A stretch of DNA of 64,000 nt, from contig NC_133183.1 in assembly GCF_049306965.1 (NCBI RefSeq), positions 27,854,501 through 27,918,500 of the forward strand, given 5' to 3'. Origin of the DNA: Danio rerio. Taxonomy: Eukaryota; Chordata; Actinopteri; Cypriniformes; Danionidae. Below, one piece after another: positions 24,316-35,574 of this stretch. Below the pieces are notes generated by a model. The model made no database searches and was not told the DNA's origin. It worked only from the letters and a program-made list of their open reading frames with translations. The position numbers were made by a program, and so were the translations under genes. Position 1 is the stretch's first letter. Each line of letters opens with the position of its first letter.

Positions 24316-25356
24316 CGTAATCCCTTAATCCAGCACTCCCTCCCAAACAGCAAACACACCTAGAGTCAAAACATGCGCACACATACACATCCATGCACAC
24401 GCTCATCATAAAGCAGGCATAATGTGCATAACTGTGTCATAGTGGCTCAAGTGAACTATGACACTGATGATATTTTCCTGAATAATTTTCCACGTCACAA
24501 AATTTAGGTTTTACGTTTGACCCTCATATTAGACAATAACTTAATTTTTTGTAACATGAGCCAATGAATTTAGTAATAAATGAAATAATTTCTGGATTCC
24601 AGCTCACAGAAATACACAAATCTCCCCATTTTTCTGCATAGTAGTGAATGTATTTTCTTTTCAGATATGCATCTTTTGCAGAGTGAAACAAAAACTAAAT
24701 CAGTTTGCACACTAGTAAGTAACTTTGATCAAATATAGAAAATGGTGACTCACACGATGCAAAATTTAAATGAAAATATGGAAATGTGTCAGATGTATTG
24801 CTTGAATTCAGTGCAAATTTCTATGAAAGTGCCTGCCAAATACATTTATAATAATAATATTTTTTTCTTTTTTCGTTGCTGTCAGTTTTCTAATTAGTTT
24901 TCCAAAGTCTTATTTACTGAAACGGATTATTGATAAGATTATTCGCAATTATATCATTCAAACGTAATCTGGCATAATCCTGAAGTCTCTGTTGGGATTA
25001 CTTCAGATAATACAAGAGAAAGATTTGGTTTTTGTGCCTGGTGTCTTTTATATAAACTGATTATTTTATGTAAACATGAAAATGTTAAGTAACGTGTTTT
25101 TGGTGTCTAATCCCTCAGTACTTTTTGAGAGTAAACATGAACGCATTAAAATGATCATTAATGAAAAAGACATGTACAGTGTAACCTGATATTTATCAAA
25201 GAACCCTGAAAAAACCCCACATGCATTTAAGACAAAAAATAAATCCAGATTTTGCTATTATAGGACATATATTATAGGAATATTACAATTTAATATATAT
25301 TAAAAATAAATTAGTTATTTGAAATGGTAAATATTTAAAATAGTAATATATATTTA
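24316..25356. other. Intergenic DNA, nothing recognised
   Basis: AT-rich sequence upstream of the candidate leader exon. CACATGATCAGACTCACC near 24300 contains an E-box-like core, but no promoter can be defined. Confidence 0.4.
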
Positions 25357-25633
25357 CGGTGGCTTCACTGGGACACAGTGTGCAGCACAATCGCCTCAGA
25401 GCAAGAAGGTCACTGGTTCAAGCCTTGGCTGGGTCAGTAGGCATTTCTGTCTCAGTTTTGATGTTCTTCCTGTGTTGGCGTGGGTTTCCTCCGGGTGCTC
25501 CCGTTTCCCTCACATTGGTCGTAGTGTGTGTGTGTGAATTTGAGAGTGTATGGTAGATAAGTATGAGAGTGATATGCTAGATAAGTTGGTGGTTCATTCC
25601 GTTGTGGTGACCCCTAATTAATAAAAAGACTAA
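25357..25633 (+). mobile_element. DANA SINE
   Basis: tRNA-like head (CACAATCGCCTCAGAGCAAG, GGTCACTGGTTCAAGCC), body (GGGTTTCCTCCGGGTGCTCC) and 3' end (GTTGGTGGTTCATTCCGTTG, AATTAATAAAAAGACTAAAT) in order, with internal losses. Confidence 0.92.
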
Positions 25634-25969
25634 ATTTATTTATCTATATCTCCTTTAAATTAATGTTTTCTACAGGATGATTTACTATAGGCTAATATAT
25701 TTGTGCATATACATTATATTAGACAATTCACTAAAAATAGCTGTTCATTAACAGTTTCTATATTTTGTGGTTCACAAATGTTTTCTATTTATTGACGATG
25801 GTGAACTGCGTTATGGGATGTTGGTCTCTGCTTTGTCGACTTTTGATGTTGAAAATTCAAAATACAACAGTTTAACAAAATAACTTTTTTGACATGGGAC
25901 TGAGCCAAAAAAGAAAATAATGAATGAATGAAATAACAGAAAATGTACTTTTTAGTTTATTACAACATT

Positions 25970-26430
25970 TTCATTTTCTTTTCGGCTTAGTCCCTTTATT
26001 AATCTGGGGTCGCCACAGCGGAATGAACCGTCAACTGATCCAGCATATGTTTTACGCAGCGGATGCCTCTCAGCTGCAATCCGTCACTGGGAAACATCCA
26101 TACACACTCATACACAAACATACACCACAGACAATTTAGCTTACCCAATTCATCTGTACCACATGTTTTTTAGACTTGTGGGGGAAACCGGAGCACTCGG
26201 CGGAAACCCACGCCAACACGAGGAAAACATGCAAACCCCACACAGAAATGCAAACTGACTCAGCCGGGGCTCGAACCAGCAATCTTCTTGCTGTGAGGCG
26301 ATTGTGCTCATTTTATATTTTCTATTCAAGATTATTATTAAGGTTATAATTAAAGGTAATTATTATTTTCGAACCAGCGACCTTCCTGCTGTGAGACGAA
26401 CGTACTACCCACTGCGCCACCGTGCAGCCC
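25970..26430 (-). mobile_element. DANA SINE followed by a second DANA head fragment
   Basis: A nearly complete minus-strand copy runs from TCATTTTCTTTTCGGCTTAG to CTTGCTGTGAGGCGATTGTG (26309). After 60 bp of AT-rich DNA, GAACCAGCGACCTTCCTGCT to CTGCGCCACCGTGCAGCC (26370-26430) repeats the head region. Either a second truncated insertion or an internal duplication has occurred. Confidence 0.88.
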
Positions 26431-26879
26431 TTATTAAAACGTTTTTGTACCATAATACCCAACACCAACCCAGATTATATATCAGTGTAAACTATTAAAA
26501 ATGGTAATAAAATTCAAAATTTCAGACGCTTTGAGATTAAAGGTTGTTGGAAGAAGGATCAAGGAACCATAATGCAATTAAAAAGCATAAATAAATATGG
26601 AAGCAAAAAAAGTAAAGACATCACTTACAAAATACTGGAAACTGCTAATTTATGTATATTTTTTTACTGTGTAGGAAAGCCAAAACTGAAACTAATCTAA
26701 CAAAAAATGTAAGATCACAGTCCAGACATGAGTACACCCAAATTAATATGGTATAAATAATAATATATATAAAAACAAAAAGTGAAAAAACTGAGATGAA
26801 TCAGCAGTTTTTGCATTAAATTGTATGAATTTAAACATATCTTTCTATTCAGAAAATTGTCCAAACTCTTATTTTAATG

Positions 26880-27251
26880 CATATAATGACAGTTTTAATA
26901 TATTTTTTATATTTATATATTTATATTTTAATGGATAAAATGACCACATACTATATTAGCTTACTTAGGCTTAATTAGGTTAGTTAGACAAGTTAAGGTT
27001 ATTAGGCAAGTCATTGTATAACAGTGGTTTGTTCTGTAGACAATTGAACAAAAAATAGCTTAAAGGGCTAATAATGTTGACTTTTAAAATGTTTTATAAT
27101 AAGATGAAAACTAATTTAATTCTACCTGAAATGAAACAATCAGACTTTCTCCAGCAGAAAAAAATTACAGGAAATACTGTAAAAATGTTTATGCTCTGGT
27201 AAACATATATATTTTAATAAGGAAAAAAATAGGACTAATAATTGTGACTTT
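26880..27251. mobile_element. Truncated copy of the 53675-54211 element
   Basis: TTAATTAGGTTAGTTAGACA, TGTATAACAGTGGTTTGTTC, GCTTAAAGGGCTAATAATGT and AGACTTTCTCCAGCAGAAAA run in the same order as in the intact-ended copy in xpc intron 2. The right end is present as GGACTAATAATTGTGACTTT; the left end is lost or badly decayed. Confidence 0.8.
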
Positions 27252-27252
27252 A

Positions 27253-27495
27253 TATTTACATTTAGTCATTTAGCAGACGCTTTTATCCAAAGCGACTTAC
27301 AAATGAGGACAAGTAGGCAATTTACACAACTAAGAGCAACAATGAATAAGTGCTATAGGCAAGTTACAGGTCTGGAAAGTCTAAGGGAAGTATTAGTAGT
27401 ATTAGTATTTTTTTTTTTTTTTTTTTGGGTACAGTTAGTGTGATATTCAGAGAGGCAATTGCAGATTAGGAAGTGAAGTGGAGACAATTCATATT
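27253..27495 (+). mobile_element. Teleost-wide dispersed repeat
   Basis: TTTAGTCATTTAGCAGACGC then TTTTATCCAAAGCGACTTAC is a motif I recognise as repeated across many teleost genomes. The body continues to about 27490 with a T run at 27410-27427. The family name is not assigned. Confidence 0.7.
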
Positions 27496-27771
27496 GTATT
27501 ATATGGTATTTAATAGATCTGATTCCCTAATTTTTCTGAATGATCATACTGAACCGTTTGTGTCAAACCTGAAGCGAAGGCACTGCTTTTGGCTATTATC
27601 TAAATCTACCCATTAGCTTTGTTTTTATACATTTCATGCCATCCAGTTATCAGTTGTGTATTCGTGTTATGTGCTTGCAGATTTGTAACCTGGTCAAGGT
27701 TTTGTGTGTGCATATGTTTAGTTGAGATTATCTGTTTGAGGTATCTAAGGTGATGCCTTCTCTCCAGGTCC

Positions 27772-27785
27772 GTCGCCATGGCAAC
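27772..27785 (+). promoter_or_regulatory. Perfect RFX X-box consensus in a GC-rich island
   Basis: GTCGCCATGGCAAC matches GTHNYYATRRNAAC. It sits in about 80 bp of GC-rich unique sequence (27750-27830) inside AT-rich DNA, unlike the surrounding repeats. X-boxes bind RFX factors and are known to be enriched in vertebrate conserved non-coding elements. Confidence 0.5.
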
Positions 27786-27839
27786 GGCTCAGATGAGTCC
27801 GGCCCAGACGGCGGATAAGGGTTAAGGATGCGTGTATGT

Positions 27840-28800
27840 GTGTGTGTGTGTTTGTATGCTGTTAATGGTTTGTACACAGACATCCAGTTTGACAGATGTG
27901 TGTGTGTAGTTTTGGTTTGCTAAGCCTGACCTTTATTTCAGCGCATATTTGATGCTTGGTTTGATTGAACACTGATGATATGAAAAGTGATTTAGCGAAG
28001 ACAGATAATCAGTAAACAACAATGACTCACCGCAAGGCGTAAGAACGAGATTGTTGTCAAGAATTCACACTGTGTGATAATGTGTCAAACTAGCTCACTC
28101 GTTATTTCCTGCTGTCTCTGTTAATGCAGATGGAAACAGGTGTGGAGGCTTTGGATTTGACCTCGGTCACCCCACTGAGTCAATGTAAACACCTCTAACT
28201 CCAATTTATTCTCTAAGTCCTACTTTTCACACAATCGCTGCTCATGTGTTTCTGCCAGTGGCTTGCATTTAGAATTAAAGCAATTCAATTCTGTTTTTGT
28301 TTTTTGTTTTTTGTTTAAACATCACTTTATTTGCATCAGTGGTTTCATGAAGAAACTGTAACTTCTGAAGAACATTAGCATACTTAGTTCTAGTGTCACG
28401 GTAAAAGATTCTTTACAATATAACTTTTAATGTGAGTGTGTGTAGGGTTTGTGGAGATTGGAAATCTTGATCATGACTTTATCACCCTACCAAACAGCAT
28501 ACTGCACATACCTTTCTCAGTATTAAGACCCTTTAACCAGCATTTTGGATGTGTGATTGAAACACGTTCTGCTTTTCATAGACATATTTGTGTCATACCA
28601 GGTAAATGTGCTAGAGGTGTGACTTGTACAGTATCTGCTAAAACATTGCTAGATACTTAGAATTGTGTGAATGTGAGTAAGAACTTCATGTGTGAATGTG
28701 AGGAAGAAACAATTTGTGACTGGTATCTGGGTGATAAATTCACCGCTATTCTTGAACCTTTGAACGGCAGGTTCAGCAGGTCAATCACTTTAATTAACAG
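27840..28800. other. Unique intergenic DNA, possible non-coding conserved sequence
   Basis: No gene or known repeat seen. The stretch around 28080-28190 (AACTAGCTCACTCGTTATTT to CCTCGGTCACCCCACTGAGT) is GC-balanced and complex, and might be conserved non-coding DNA. Nothing supports an exon. Confidence 0.35.
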
Positions 28801-28821
28801 ATGGACCAGATGATTGTGTCT

Positions 28822-28823
<2 letters not shown>

Positions 28824-28861
<38 letters not shown>

Positions 28862-28883
28862 GCGTGTGCGTGTGCGTGTGCGT

Positions 28884-28914
<31 letters not shown>
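28824..28914. repeat. Compound (GT)n-(GTGTGC)n-(GT)n microsatellite
   Basis: About 15 GT units, then seven to eight copies of GTGTGC at roughly 28850-28897, then GT again. The higher-order hexamer in the middle marks a secondary expansion. Confidence 0.96.
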
Positions 28915-28920
28915 AGTGAT

Positions 28921-30250
28921 TACAGATTTGGCTTTACTTTTGATGACCATTTGCTTGAAATTTTAATTTTGAAAAGATTTGGAACTGCTGAAAGGACATT
29001 TGAACTGCTCCTTGCTGTTTTAAAGACTCACAAATCATGCTTTACTTCAAAAGTAGAAGGTAACCGGTTCCTTTGAGTGTGAAGGACATGAAATAAATTT
29101 TATTATTTTAAAGTTGTTTAGTTTGATTAAAATGCAAAGGGAGGAAGTAATTTTCGGTGGTTATGATGCCATAAATGCCGTTGACAATGTTTAACTTACA
29201 TTGAACCTAGAACATTCCTTTAACCTAAACCTCAAACCAACAAGACTTTATCTCAGACCTAGCTTCAGACTTCTGTTTAAAATCAGCCTTGCCTTTAACC
29301 CGTGCTTCATTCCTAACCAACCACAGCCACAAAACCAGCCTCCCCTTTATCTTAACCCCAATGTAAGAACCTCCTTCTTAACCTTATTTTGACCTCAGTT
29401 TTGACCTCCGTCTAGTGTATAGACTATTACTTCCTCATATGTTTTGTTTACAAAATAATCTGTTACTTGCATAGCACTATTCTAAACTCTTAAAAAAGAA
29501 ATTGACATCTTTCAACATTAAATTTATCAAAGCAATAGTAAAAATGAGATGTTATTATCTTACAGAAGGTTTCTGTTTTAAATGTTTTATTTTAATTATA
29601 ATCTTATTTCACAATATGATTGTTGTACTCTTTTAAAAATATAATTATGGCAGCCTGATTGAGCATGAGAGACTTTCAAAAGCATTATAAATCCAAAATC
29701 TTTTCCCCGTAGTCTGTACTGTACTGTACTGCAGTCTGAGCCTTGCCACAAGCAATTATCATCCAGTGAATGGAAAAAAACAAACTTGGGCAAATGAAAC
29801 CAAACTTGACCTGACTTAACTAGCCTCAAAACAAACCTCAGTTTAAACCTCAACCTCAAAAACCTTTTTAAAGGAATGTTCTGGGTTCATTACAAGTTAA
29901 TCTCTGTATAAGGCATGCATGTCACTCAGTCTTAAGTATTCATACATGTAGCCTACAAACATTTTAACAAACAAACAAGGATTCAACAAAAACTTGTGTA
30001 ATGAATTCAAATATAACCACACATGAGAGAAAAAAACATTTAAGCATGTAATTTTTAACAGTTTGCATATGAGGTTAAGAATAAATTAGCCTTATTGTGA
30101 ATTATTTTAATGTGAGAAGTTTAAATGCATATATCAATACACAAGATACATTATTAGCTATGAATTATTAGTGATGAGTCTTATAATATTCTATATAATA
30201 ATTACCTATAATTATAATCTTAATAATAATATTGATAAGACACCATAAAA
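28921..30250. other. Intergenic DNA, no gene seen
   Basis: AT-rich sequence. Between 29200 and 29400 ACCTAAACCTCAAACCAAC-like phrases recur loosely (CCTAAACC, CCTTTAACC), with similar CCTCAACCTCAAAAACC near 29850. These look like weak low-complexity sequence rather than telomeric repeats. Confidence 0.4.
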
Positions 30251-30599
30251 TTAGCAAAATCGCCTCACAGCAAGGTCGCTGGTTTAAGTCCCCACTGGGT
30301 CAGTTGGCATTTCTGTGTGGAGTTTGCATGTTCTCCTCACGTTCGCGTGGGTTTCCTCCGGGTGCTCCTGTTTCCCCCACAGTCCAAAGACATGCGCTGT
30401 AGGTGAATTGAATAAGCTAAATTGTCTGTAGTGTATGTGTGTGAATGAGTGTGTATGAATGTTTCCCAGTGATGGGTTGCAGCTGAAAGGGCATCCGCTG
30501 CGTTAAACATATGCTGGATAAGTTGGCGGTTCATTCTGCTGTGGCGACCCATGATTGATAAAGGGAGTAAGCCGAAAAGAAAATGAATAAATGAATGAA
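30251..30599 (+). mobile_element. DANA SINE, nearly full length, with 19-bp target duplication
   Basis: Head (AAATCGCCTCACAGCAAGGT), body (GTGGGTTTCCTCCGGGTGCT, CCCACAGTCCAAAGACATGC) and tail (GTAAGCCGAAAAGAAAATGA then AATGAATG units). TTGATAAGACACCATAAAA at 30232-30250 is repeated at 30600-30618 with two differences, giving a clear target duplication; part of the tRNA head is missing. Confidence 0.94.
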
Positions 30600-30639
30600 T
30601 TGATAAGACGGCATAAAATGCTGAATTCATAAACGTTAT

Positions 30640-30970
30640 CCACTTATTAGCATGAATTATCATAATGATACCATGCTTCTATCAGTTGTTAGCACATGGT
30701 TAGCTAACCTGAACTAACATTATGCTATTTTGTTTCTTGGCTAGCATATTTCTAACATTAGCTTGATGTTAGCGTTTTTGAAGTGTCTAACATGTTTTAT
30801 TAGCCTATGCTCTAACACGATTTAGCATGTTTTAAGCAGAATTAGCATGTTACCAGAATGATTAGCTTGTTTATCACATGGCTTCAATATGCTGACAGCT
30901 TAAATGATCATGCTTGGCATGCTCATGAGTTAGCATGATTCTAGCCTATGTAGCATACTACTATCATTAA
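30640..30970. repeat. Diverged array of TTAGCATG-type short units
   Basis: TTAGCATG, TTAGCACATG, CTAGCATAT, TTAGCTTG and TTAGCATGTT recur about every 10-20 bp, for example ATTAGCATGTTACCAGAATG then ATTAGCTTGTTTATCACATG. It is an old degenerate minisatellite. I see no coding potential. Confidence 0.6.
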
Positions 30971-31499
30971 TTAGAGGTAATCTTTCAGTGCAGGCTTATA
31001 AAGCATGCTGTTCTGGAATAAATTTATAGCTTATTGAAATATAAGGCTGTATGAATCACTTTATTGGTAGTCTACTTTATGTTGCTTGATACTTTTGAAC
31101 TTCACCATTTATATTTTACAGCAGAAAGAAACTCATACAGGTTTGAAACAACATAAAAGTCCCTATAATACTGTGCAGCACTGCCCTCTTGTGATTATTT
31201 GCGTTGTAAGGAAAATGGGCTCTCTGATGGCATTACTTGATGGTCATCCAGTGTGTTGAATCGTTTTGTGTGTTTGTGATTTCCAAACAAACTTCTCAAA
31301 GTTGTGAGTTTAAGAGCGTGAAAGGCAAACTTTCCTGAGGACCAAACAAAAATCCCCCTGGTCACTAAGACTTTGAGCCGTACACGCTGAAAATCCCTCT
31401 CGCTCCTCAGGTGGTTTATCCCTGTTGTGTGTGTCCGTGTGTATTTGTGTGTCCGTGTGTGTAAACGTGTTTTGGACCCAGATGACAAAGGCAAAGTTT
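30971..31499. other. Intergenic DNA with a MITE end
   Basis: GCAGAAAGAAACTCATACAG then GTTTGAAACAACATAAAAGT near 31121-31160 is the right-hand part of the teleost foldback MITE family. The remainder is unique, with TGTGTGTCCGTGTG near 31426-31462. Confidence 0.4.
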
Positions 31500-31880
31500 G
31501 AACGTGGCATGAAACCGGAAAGAGGTCCACAAAGAGCGAGTGACAGAGAGATGGGGACAAAACCTTCTGGAGGAGAGAGGAGGGGCGAGCCTTTGATCTC
31601 TCTGCTTTCTGAAAGAGGAGGAACAGAATCACAGGAGCAGGACGAAAAGAAAGAATAGAGCAAGGGAACGAGAGAGAGAGAGAGACAGTGAGGGAGATGA
31701 AGCGAAACAGGGAGAGAGACGGAGGCAGATTGTAATTCCTCCATGGGGGGATATTCAGGAGCAGGAGAAGTGGCTGTAAGTGCTGGAGGAGGGGGGAAGG
31801 TGGAAAGAAAGAGAGAGAGAGAAAACTGGGAAAAGAGAGGCAGAAGTACAAGGGTGGGAGAGAAGGGGGGAATCTGAGGA
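31500..31880. repeat. Purine-rich strand-asymmetric tract
   Basis: On the plus strand about 380 bp is dominated by A and G, with GAGAGAGAGAGAGACAGTGA, GGGAGAGAGACGGAGGC and GAAAGAGAGAGAGAGAAAAC. The complementary Ser/Pro/Leu frame of 285 residues on the minus strand is a composition artefact. Confidence 0.7.
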
Positions 31881-32538
31881 ATTTCCAAATGAAAGGAGAA
31901 GGTTTTTCTTTTAATGCGATTAAAGTTTTCCATCTCACTGCATCTCCTGCAGACAGTTCGACTCTGAGAGCAACATCTCTCAAGAGTGTGAGACTGAGTT
32001 TGTGTGTGCGTTTCTGTGTGTTTGACTCAGTGAACTTGATGACTTTGAACATAACAAGTGTGGGAGGAGTTTGGAAAATGTTTGAAAGCGAATGTGAATG
32101 CTTGAATGAATTCAGTTTGTTTCCTTTAAGTACTAGGCATGAATATTGAAAAGTAACACTTAATGTTATGACTTAATGTTGATTGGCACCAAATCTATTT
32201 TAGGTTACAAGGAGGCTCTTGCAGTGGAAATGAATGGGGACAATCTGTAAAGTACTAAAGTTTCAGTTATATTATTTTATTTGTGTTAAATTTTGATTTG
32301 TTCTTAATGTGCTTTTATTTATTTATTTATTATCACGAGCACAAACACTACCATTAAGTAGTTTGGAGAGCTAATTTCTGTCTTATTTTTTTATCAAATT
32401 TTCAGCTGACTTCAACATTGATGAATCTTGTGTAACTTAATTTTTTAAGATCATTCCAATTAACTGTACAAGTCCTTTCAGCTTGCATTACATTAATGTA
32501 AAACGTCAGGTTAAATCTTGTATAGCTCAAATGAAGTT

Positions 32539-32850
32539 ATGCACTGTCGCCTCAAAACAAGAAGGTCGCTGGTTCAAGTCCTGGCTGGACCGGAATGCCT
32601 TTCTGTGCAGAGTTTGCATGTTGTCTGCATCCACAGACCAAAGATATGCAGTACAGGTGTATTGAATAAACTAAATTTGTCATAGTAGAGTGTGAGTGAG
32701 TGTTTCCCAGCACTGAGGGTTGTACTCTCTGTGTTGGGTTGTGGCAGGAAGGGCATCTGTGGTATAAAACAATTGCCAGAGTAATTTACGGTTTATTCCG
32801 CTGTGGCGACCCTTGATATATCAGGGAATAAGCTGAAGGAGAGTGAGTGT
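32539..32850 (+). mobile_element. DANA SINE, old copy
   Basis: GCACTGTCGCCTCAAAACAA, GAAGGTCGCTGGTTCAAGTC, GCAGAGTTTGCATGTTGTCT and the end GTTTATTCCGCTGTGGCGAC, then AGGGAATAAGCTGAAGGAGA; the middle is partly deleted. GGTTCAAGTC is the tRNA B-box relic. Confidence 0.9.
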
Positions 32851-32975
32851 GATATTTAATGCTTGTTTGTTTGTTTCTTTATTTATGATTTGTTTAAGTA
32901 TTACATGATCCTCAGAAGTAGTTGCTTATATGCTTATTGGTGCTCAAGCATTTCTTATCATTGTTATCTGCTGTT

Positions 32976-33195
32976 TAAAGGAATGGTTTACCCAAAAATG
33001 TAAGTGTACTTGTTATTTATTCACCCTCAATTTGTTCCAAACCTTAATGAGTTTATTTGTTCTGTTGGACACAAAGGAAGATATTTTAAAGAAAGCTGAA
33101 ATCTGTAACTGGTAAGTCAATGTTCAACAAACAAAAGAAATCAAACAGGTTTGTTGGAAGGATGATTTTTCTATTTTTGGTGAACAATTGCTTTA
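32976..33195. mobile_element. Foldback MITE
   Basis: TTTAAAGGAATGGTTTACCC, TTATTTATTCACCCTCAATT and GTTCTGTTGGACACAAAGGA at the left, closing with TATTTTTGGTGAACAATTGC. This is the teleost family ending in AAAGGGATAGTTCACCC and its complement. Confidence 0.8.
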
Positions 33196-33443
33196 ATATT
33201 TATCTGGAAACTGAGATACAGTTTACTTGTATTGAAAAATTTAATATTATTTTAATAAACTAATAGTTCATAGCAATTTATATAAAATTAAAATTTGTTG
33301 TCGTATAATGAAAGTCTCTAATTTTGCTTGGGAAAAACGTCTGTCAGTTTTGATTAATTTAATGCATCTTTCCTGAATACAGTTATTAATTTCTAGGATT
33401 TAAAAATTGATTCCAGTCTTTTGAATGGTAGGAAATCTATAAC

Positions 33444-33446
<3 letters not shown>

Positions 33447-33520
<74 letters not shown>

Positions 33521-33552
33521 CACACACACACACACGCACACACACACACACA
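33447..33552. repeat. (TA)n(CA)n compound microsatellite
   Basis: About 35 TA units to 33516 then CA units to 33552 with one CG interruption, directly abutting the left end of the next transposon. Confidence 0.96.
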
Positions 33553-34414
33553 TAGTGGGGGGAGGGAGTATTCAATGTCATGTTTTTTTTTTCTCTGAAA
33601 GATATTCTAAGAGTACCTGTTAACAAGGAATTGAGCCAGATTTTGTTAAAAACCTAAATAACTCCAACATTAAAATATAGCAAAAGCAAAAAAAAGTCTG
33701 AAAATTTTGTTATGTGTAATAACAATGGAATGACACAAGGAGAAAGTACTGAACTACTGAAACATTTAGTACTTTATATAAAAGCTTTTTTTGTGATAAA
33801 GCTTAAAGAAGCCTCTCATATGGAGAGTGAAGTCATATGAATTGCTCAGGTGTGAATTTTTCACAGACTTCAACAGAGTGTAAAAGTCTTGATGGCCCTG
33901 TGGGTCTCGTCTTTCAAATTTGATCTTTATTTTGTATTTTCTATTGGATTTGAGTCAGGTGATTGGCTGGACCATTCTACAGGTTGATTTTCTTTCTCTG
34001 AAAGCATTTGAGAGTTTCCTTGTCTGTGTTTTGGATCATTGTCTTGCTGAAATGTCCACCCTGGTGTCATCTTCATCATCCTGATAATGTAGATGTTGGA
34101 CTGAAGCGGCTAATATTACACTGACGAAGGGCAGAGAGTTACTGAATAACTACTGAGAGATTTCAGCTACAGTCTGGGCTTTCACTGCCTTTCTACACCC
34201 CCTTTCTTCATGTGTCAATACTTTTTTTCCTGTATCATTTCATTTTATCATGTATAACTTCATTTGTAAACTAATTAATACGGTTTTCTTTCCATTTATG
34301 GATTTCTTTGGTTGTTACCAACATCCTGGGAAAAATCAAGTCAACAATACCTTTAGAAATGTTTTCTGAGAAAAATGGTGACGTGTTCAATACTTAGTTC
34401 CCCTACTGTATATA
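33553..34414. mobile_element. TIR DNA element, longer copy
   Basis: The left end TAGTGGGGGGAGGGAGTATTCAATG and the right end CAATACTTAGTTCCCCTACTGTA (each read in two pieces) are imperfect inverted repeats. The interior contains CACAGACTTCAACAGAGTGT, GTGATTGGCTGGACCATTCT and GTTTTGGATCATTGTCTTGC, phrases typical of a degenerate Tc1/mariner-type body common in zebrafish. No open transposase frame remains. Confidence 0.7.
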
Positions 34415-34564
34415 GTTTTGTAGTAATCAAATTATGCCAACATGTTAAGGTCATTTAAAACCAGAATATTTCATTACAAGAATGTTTCAGGTTCTACAGA
34501 ACAAAAGTAGACAGAAAACCACACTCAATTTCACCCTGCTCAATCCTGAATGTACTAAATGTGT

Positions 34565-34734
34565 TTATCTGAACCAGTATTCTTCCATCCACCGATCTTG
34601 AGAAAGCTTCATCCGTGAATTCATCCATGTGGACTGGCTCGCTGACTTCTCTCTGTGACTCATGAACTTTAGTTTAGGTTTGTGTGGGTACTGAGATGGC
34701 CTTTCGATTTGAGGGTCTCTATATGTTTCTGCCT
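34565..34734 (-). other. Possible orphan coding exon, unrecognised
   Basis: On the minus strand an acceptor-like pyrimidine stretch (CACTCCTACTCTACAG) precedes an open frame of 56 codons rich in polar residues (GAETYRDP-like start, then KLKFMSHREKSASQS, ending WMEEYWFR and TAA). I recognise no family, and no partner exon or nearby poly(A) signal was found. It could equally be a chance frame. Confidence 0.15.
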
Positions 34735-35013
34735 CTGTAGAGTAGGAGTGTGTGAACATTCAAGCCTCATTCTAGAAGATCAATGTTAGGACATCTTTGC
34801 GTATTACAGGGGTCATGTTTGTCGTATGTAACTGGCCTTGGATTTAAATAGAAGATTTCGGGCAGTAGAGAATTAGTGCAAAACCTTGTAAACAGCTTCA
34901 TACACAACCGTAGCTCCTGTTTTATTGAACAAATTATTTCATCTTAGCACCTCAAAAGAGCTTCACAAAAATGCCTCGACAATTACCTCACAGCCCCAAA
35001 CTAATTTCCCCTC

Positions 35014-35027
35014 TTTGTTATGGCAAC
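35014..35027 (+). promoter_or_regulatory. X-box-like motif with one mismatch
   Basis: TTTGTTATGGCAAC differs from GTHNYYATRRNAAC only at the first base. It lies 178 bp before the perfect site at 35192, in the same unique GC-balanced stretch. Confidence 0.3.
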
Positions 35028-35191
35028 ACAGGGGTTTTTCAGCTCTGAAGTGACCACTAAGAACACTCTCTCTCTCTTTCTGTCTCCCTTTCAAACTCAC
35101 TCACTTAAACACACACCCAGCAGGATCCTCCTCCCAGCATGCACTTCTGTGGGCAAACACATTCCCTTAGCCGCTGACCCCCGGCCCAGCT

Positions 35192-35205
35192 GTTACCATG
35201 GTAAC
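35192..35205. promoter_or_regulatory. Perfect palindromic RFX X-box
   Basis: GTTACCATGGTAAC is an exact palindrome and fits GTHNYYATRRNAAC on both strands. It sits in a GC-rich, non-repeat island (about 35120-35270) with CCGCTGACCCCCGGCCCAGC just before it. Confidence 0.55.
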
Positions 35206-35574
35206 TCCTCTCCATGACGACTGCTACCACCTCCCTATGGCTCAGTCCAGACCAGGGATCTCCAGGTGACCAGTCCCGCTTTTTATTCATATTTATTTAT
35301 TTATTTGTTTATTTATTTTGGGGTCTTTTTCACTTATTTTCACTTTTTTTTGTTTGACTTTATAAGCACCTGTTTAAATGGGTCATGAACTGCCGTTGGT
35401 ATTATATTGTACTGTTCTCTGAGGTCCACTTATAAGGTTATCAAGATGTTTTGCACTGTTTTAATAGATGTGGCAGAAAAAAGACTCAGAAGTAAATGTC
35501 CACTGCTAGGATTGGCTAACAGTTCAGATAATTAAACATTTATAAAAGCTGGAAGTGACTACTGTTTGACTTAC

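Noticed and set aside
29200-29870. CCTAAACC-like phrases suggesting interstitial telomere repeats
   Set aside because: Spacing and sequence are irregular, and there is no run of TTAGGG/CCCTAA units.
31195-32052. 285-codon minus-strand open reading frame, the longest in the window
   Set aside because: It runs over a purine-rich tract and reads mainly Ser, Pro, Leu and Phe. It has no family resemblance and no splice or promoter context.
32539-32600. tRNA-like A/B box sequences (also in the other DANA heads)
   Set aside because: They are the tRNA-derived heads of DANA SINEs, without a foldable complete tRNA or anticodon arm.
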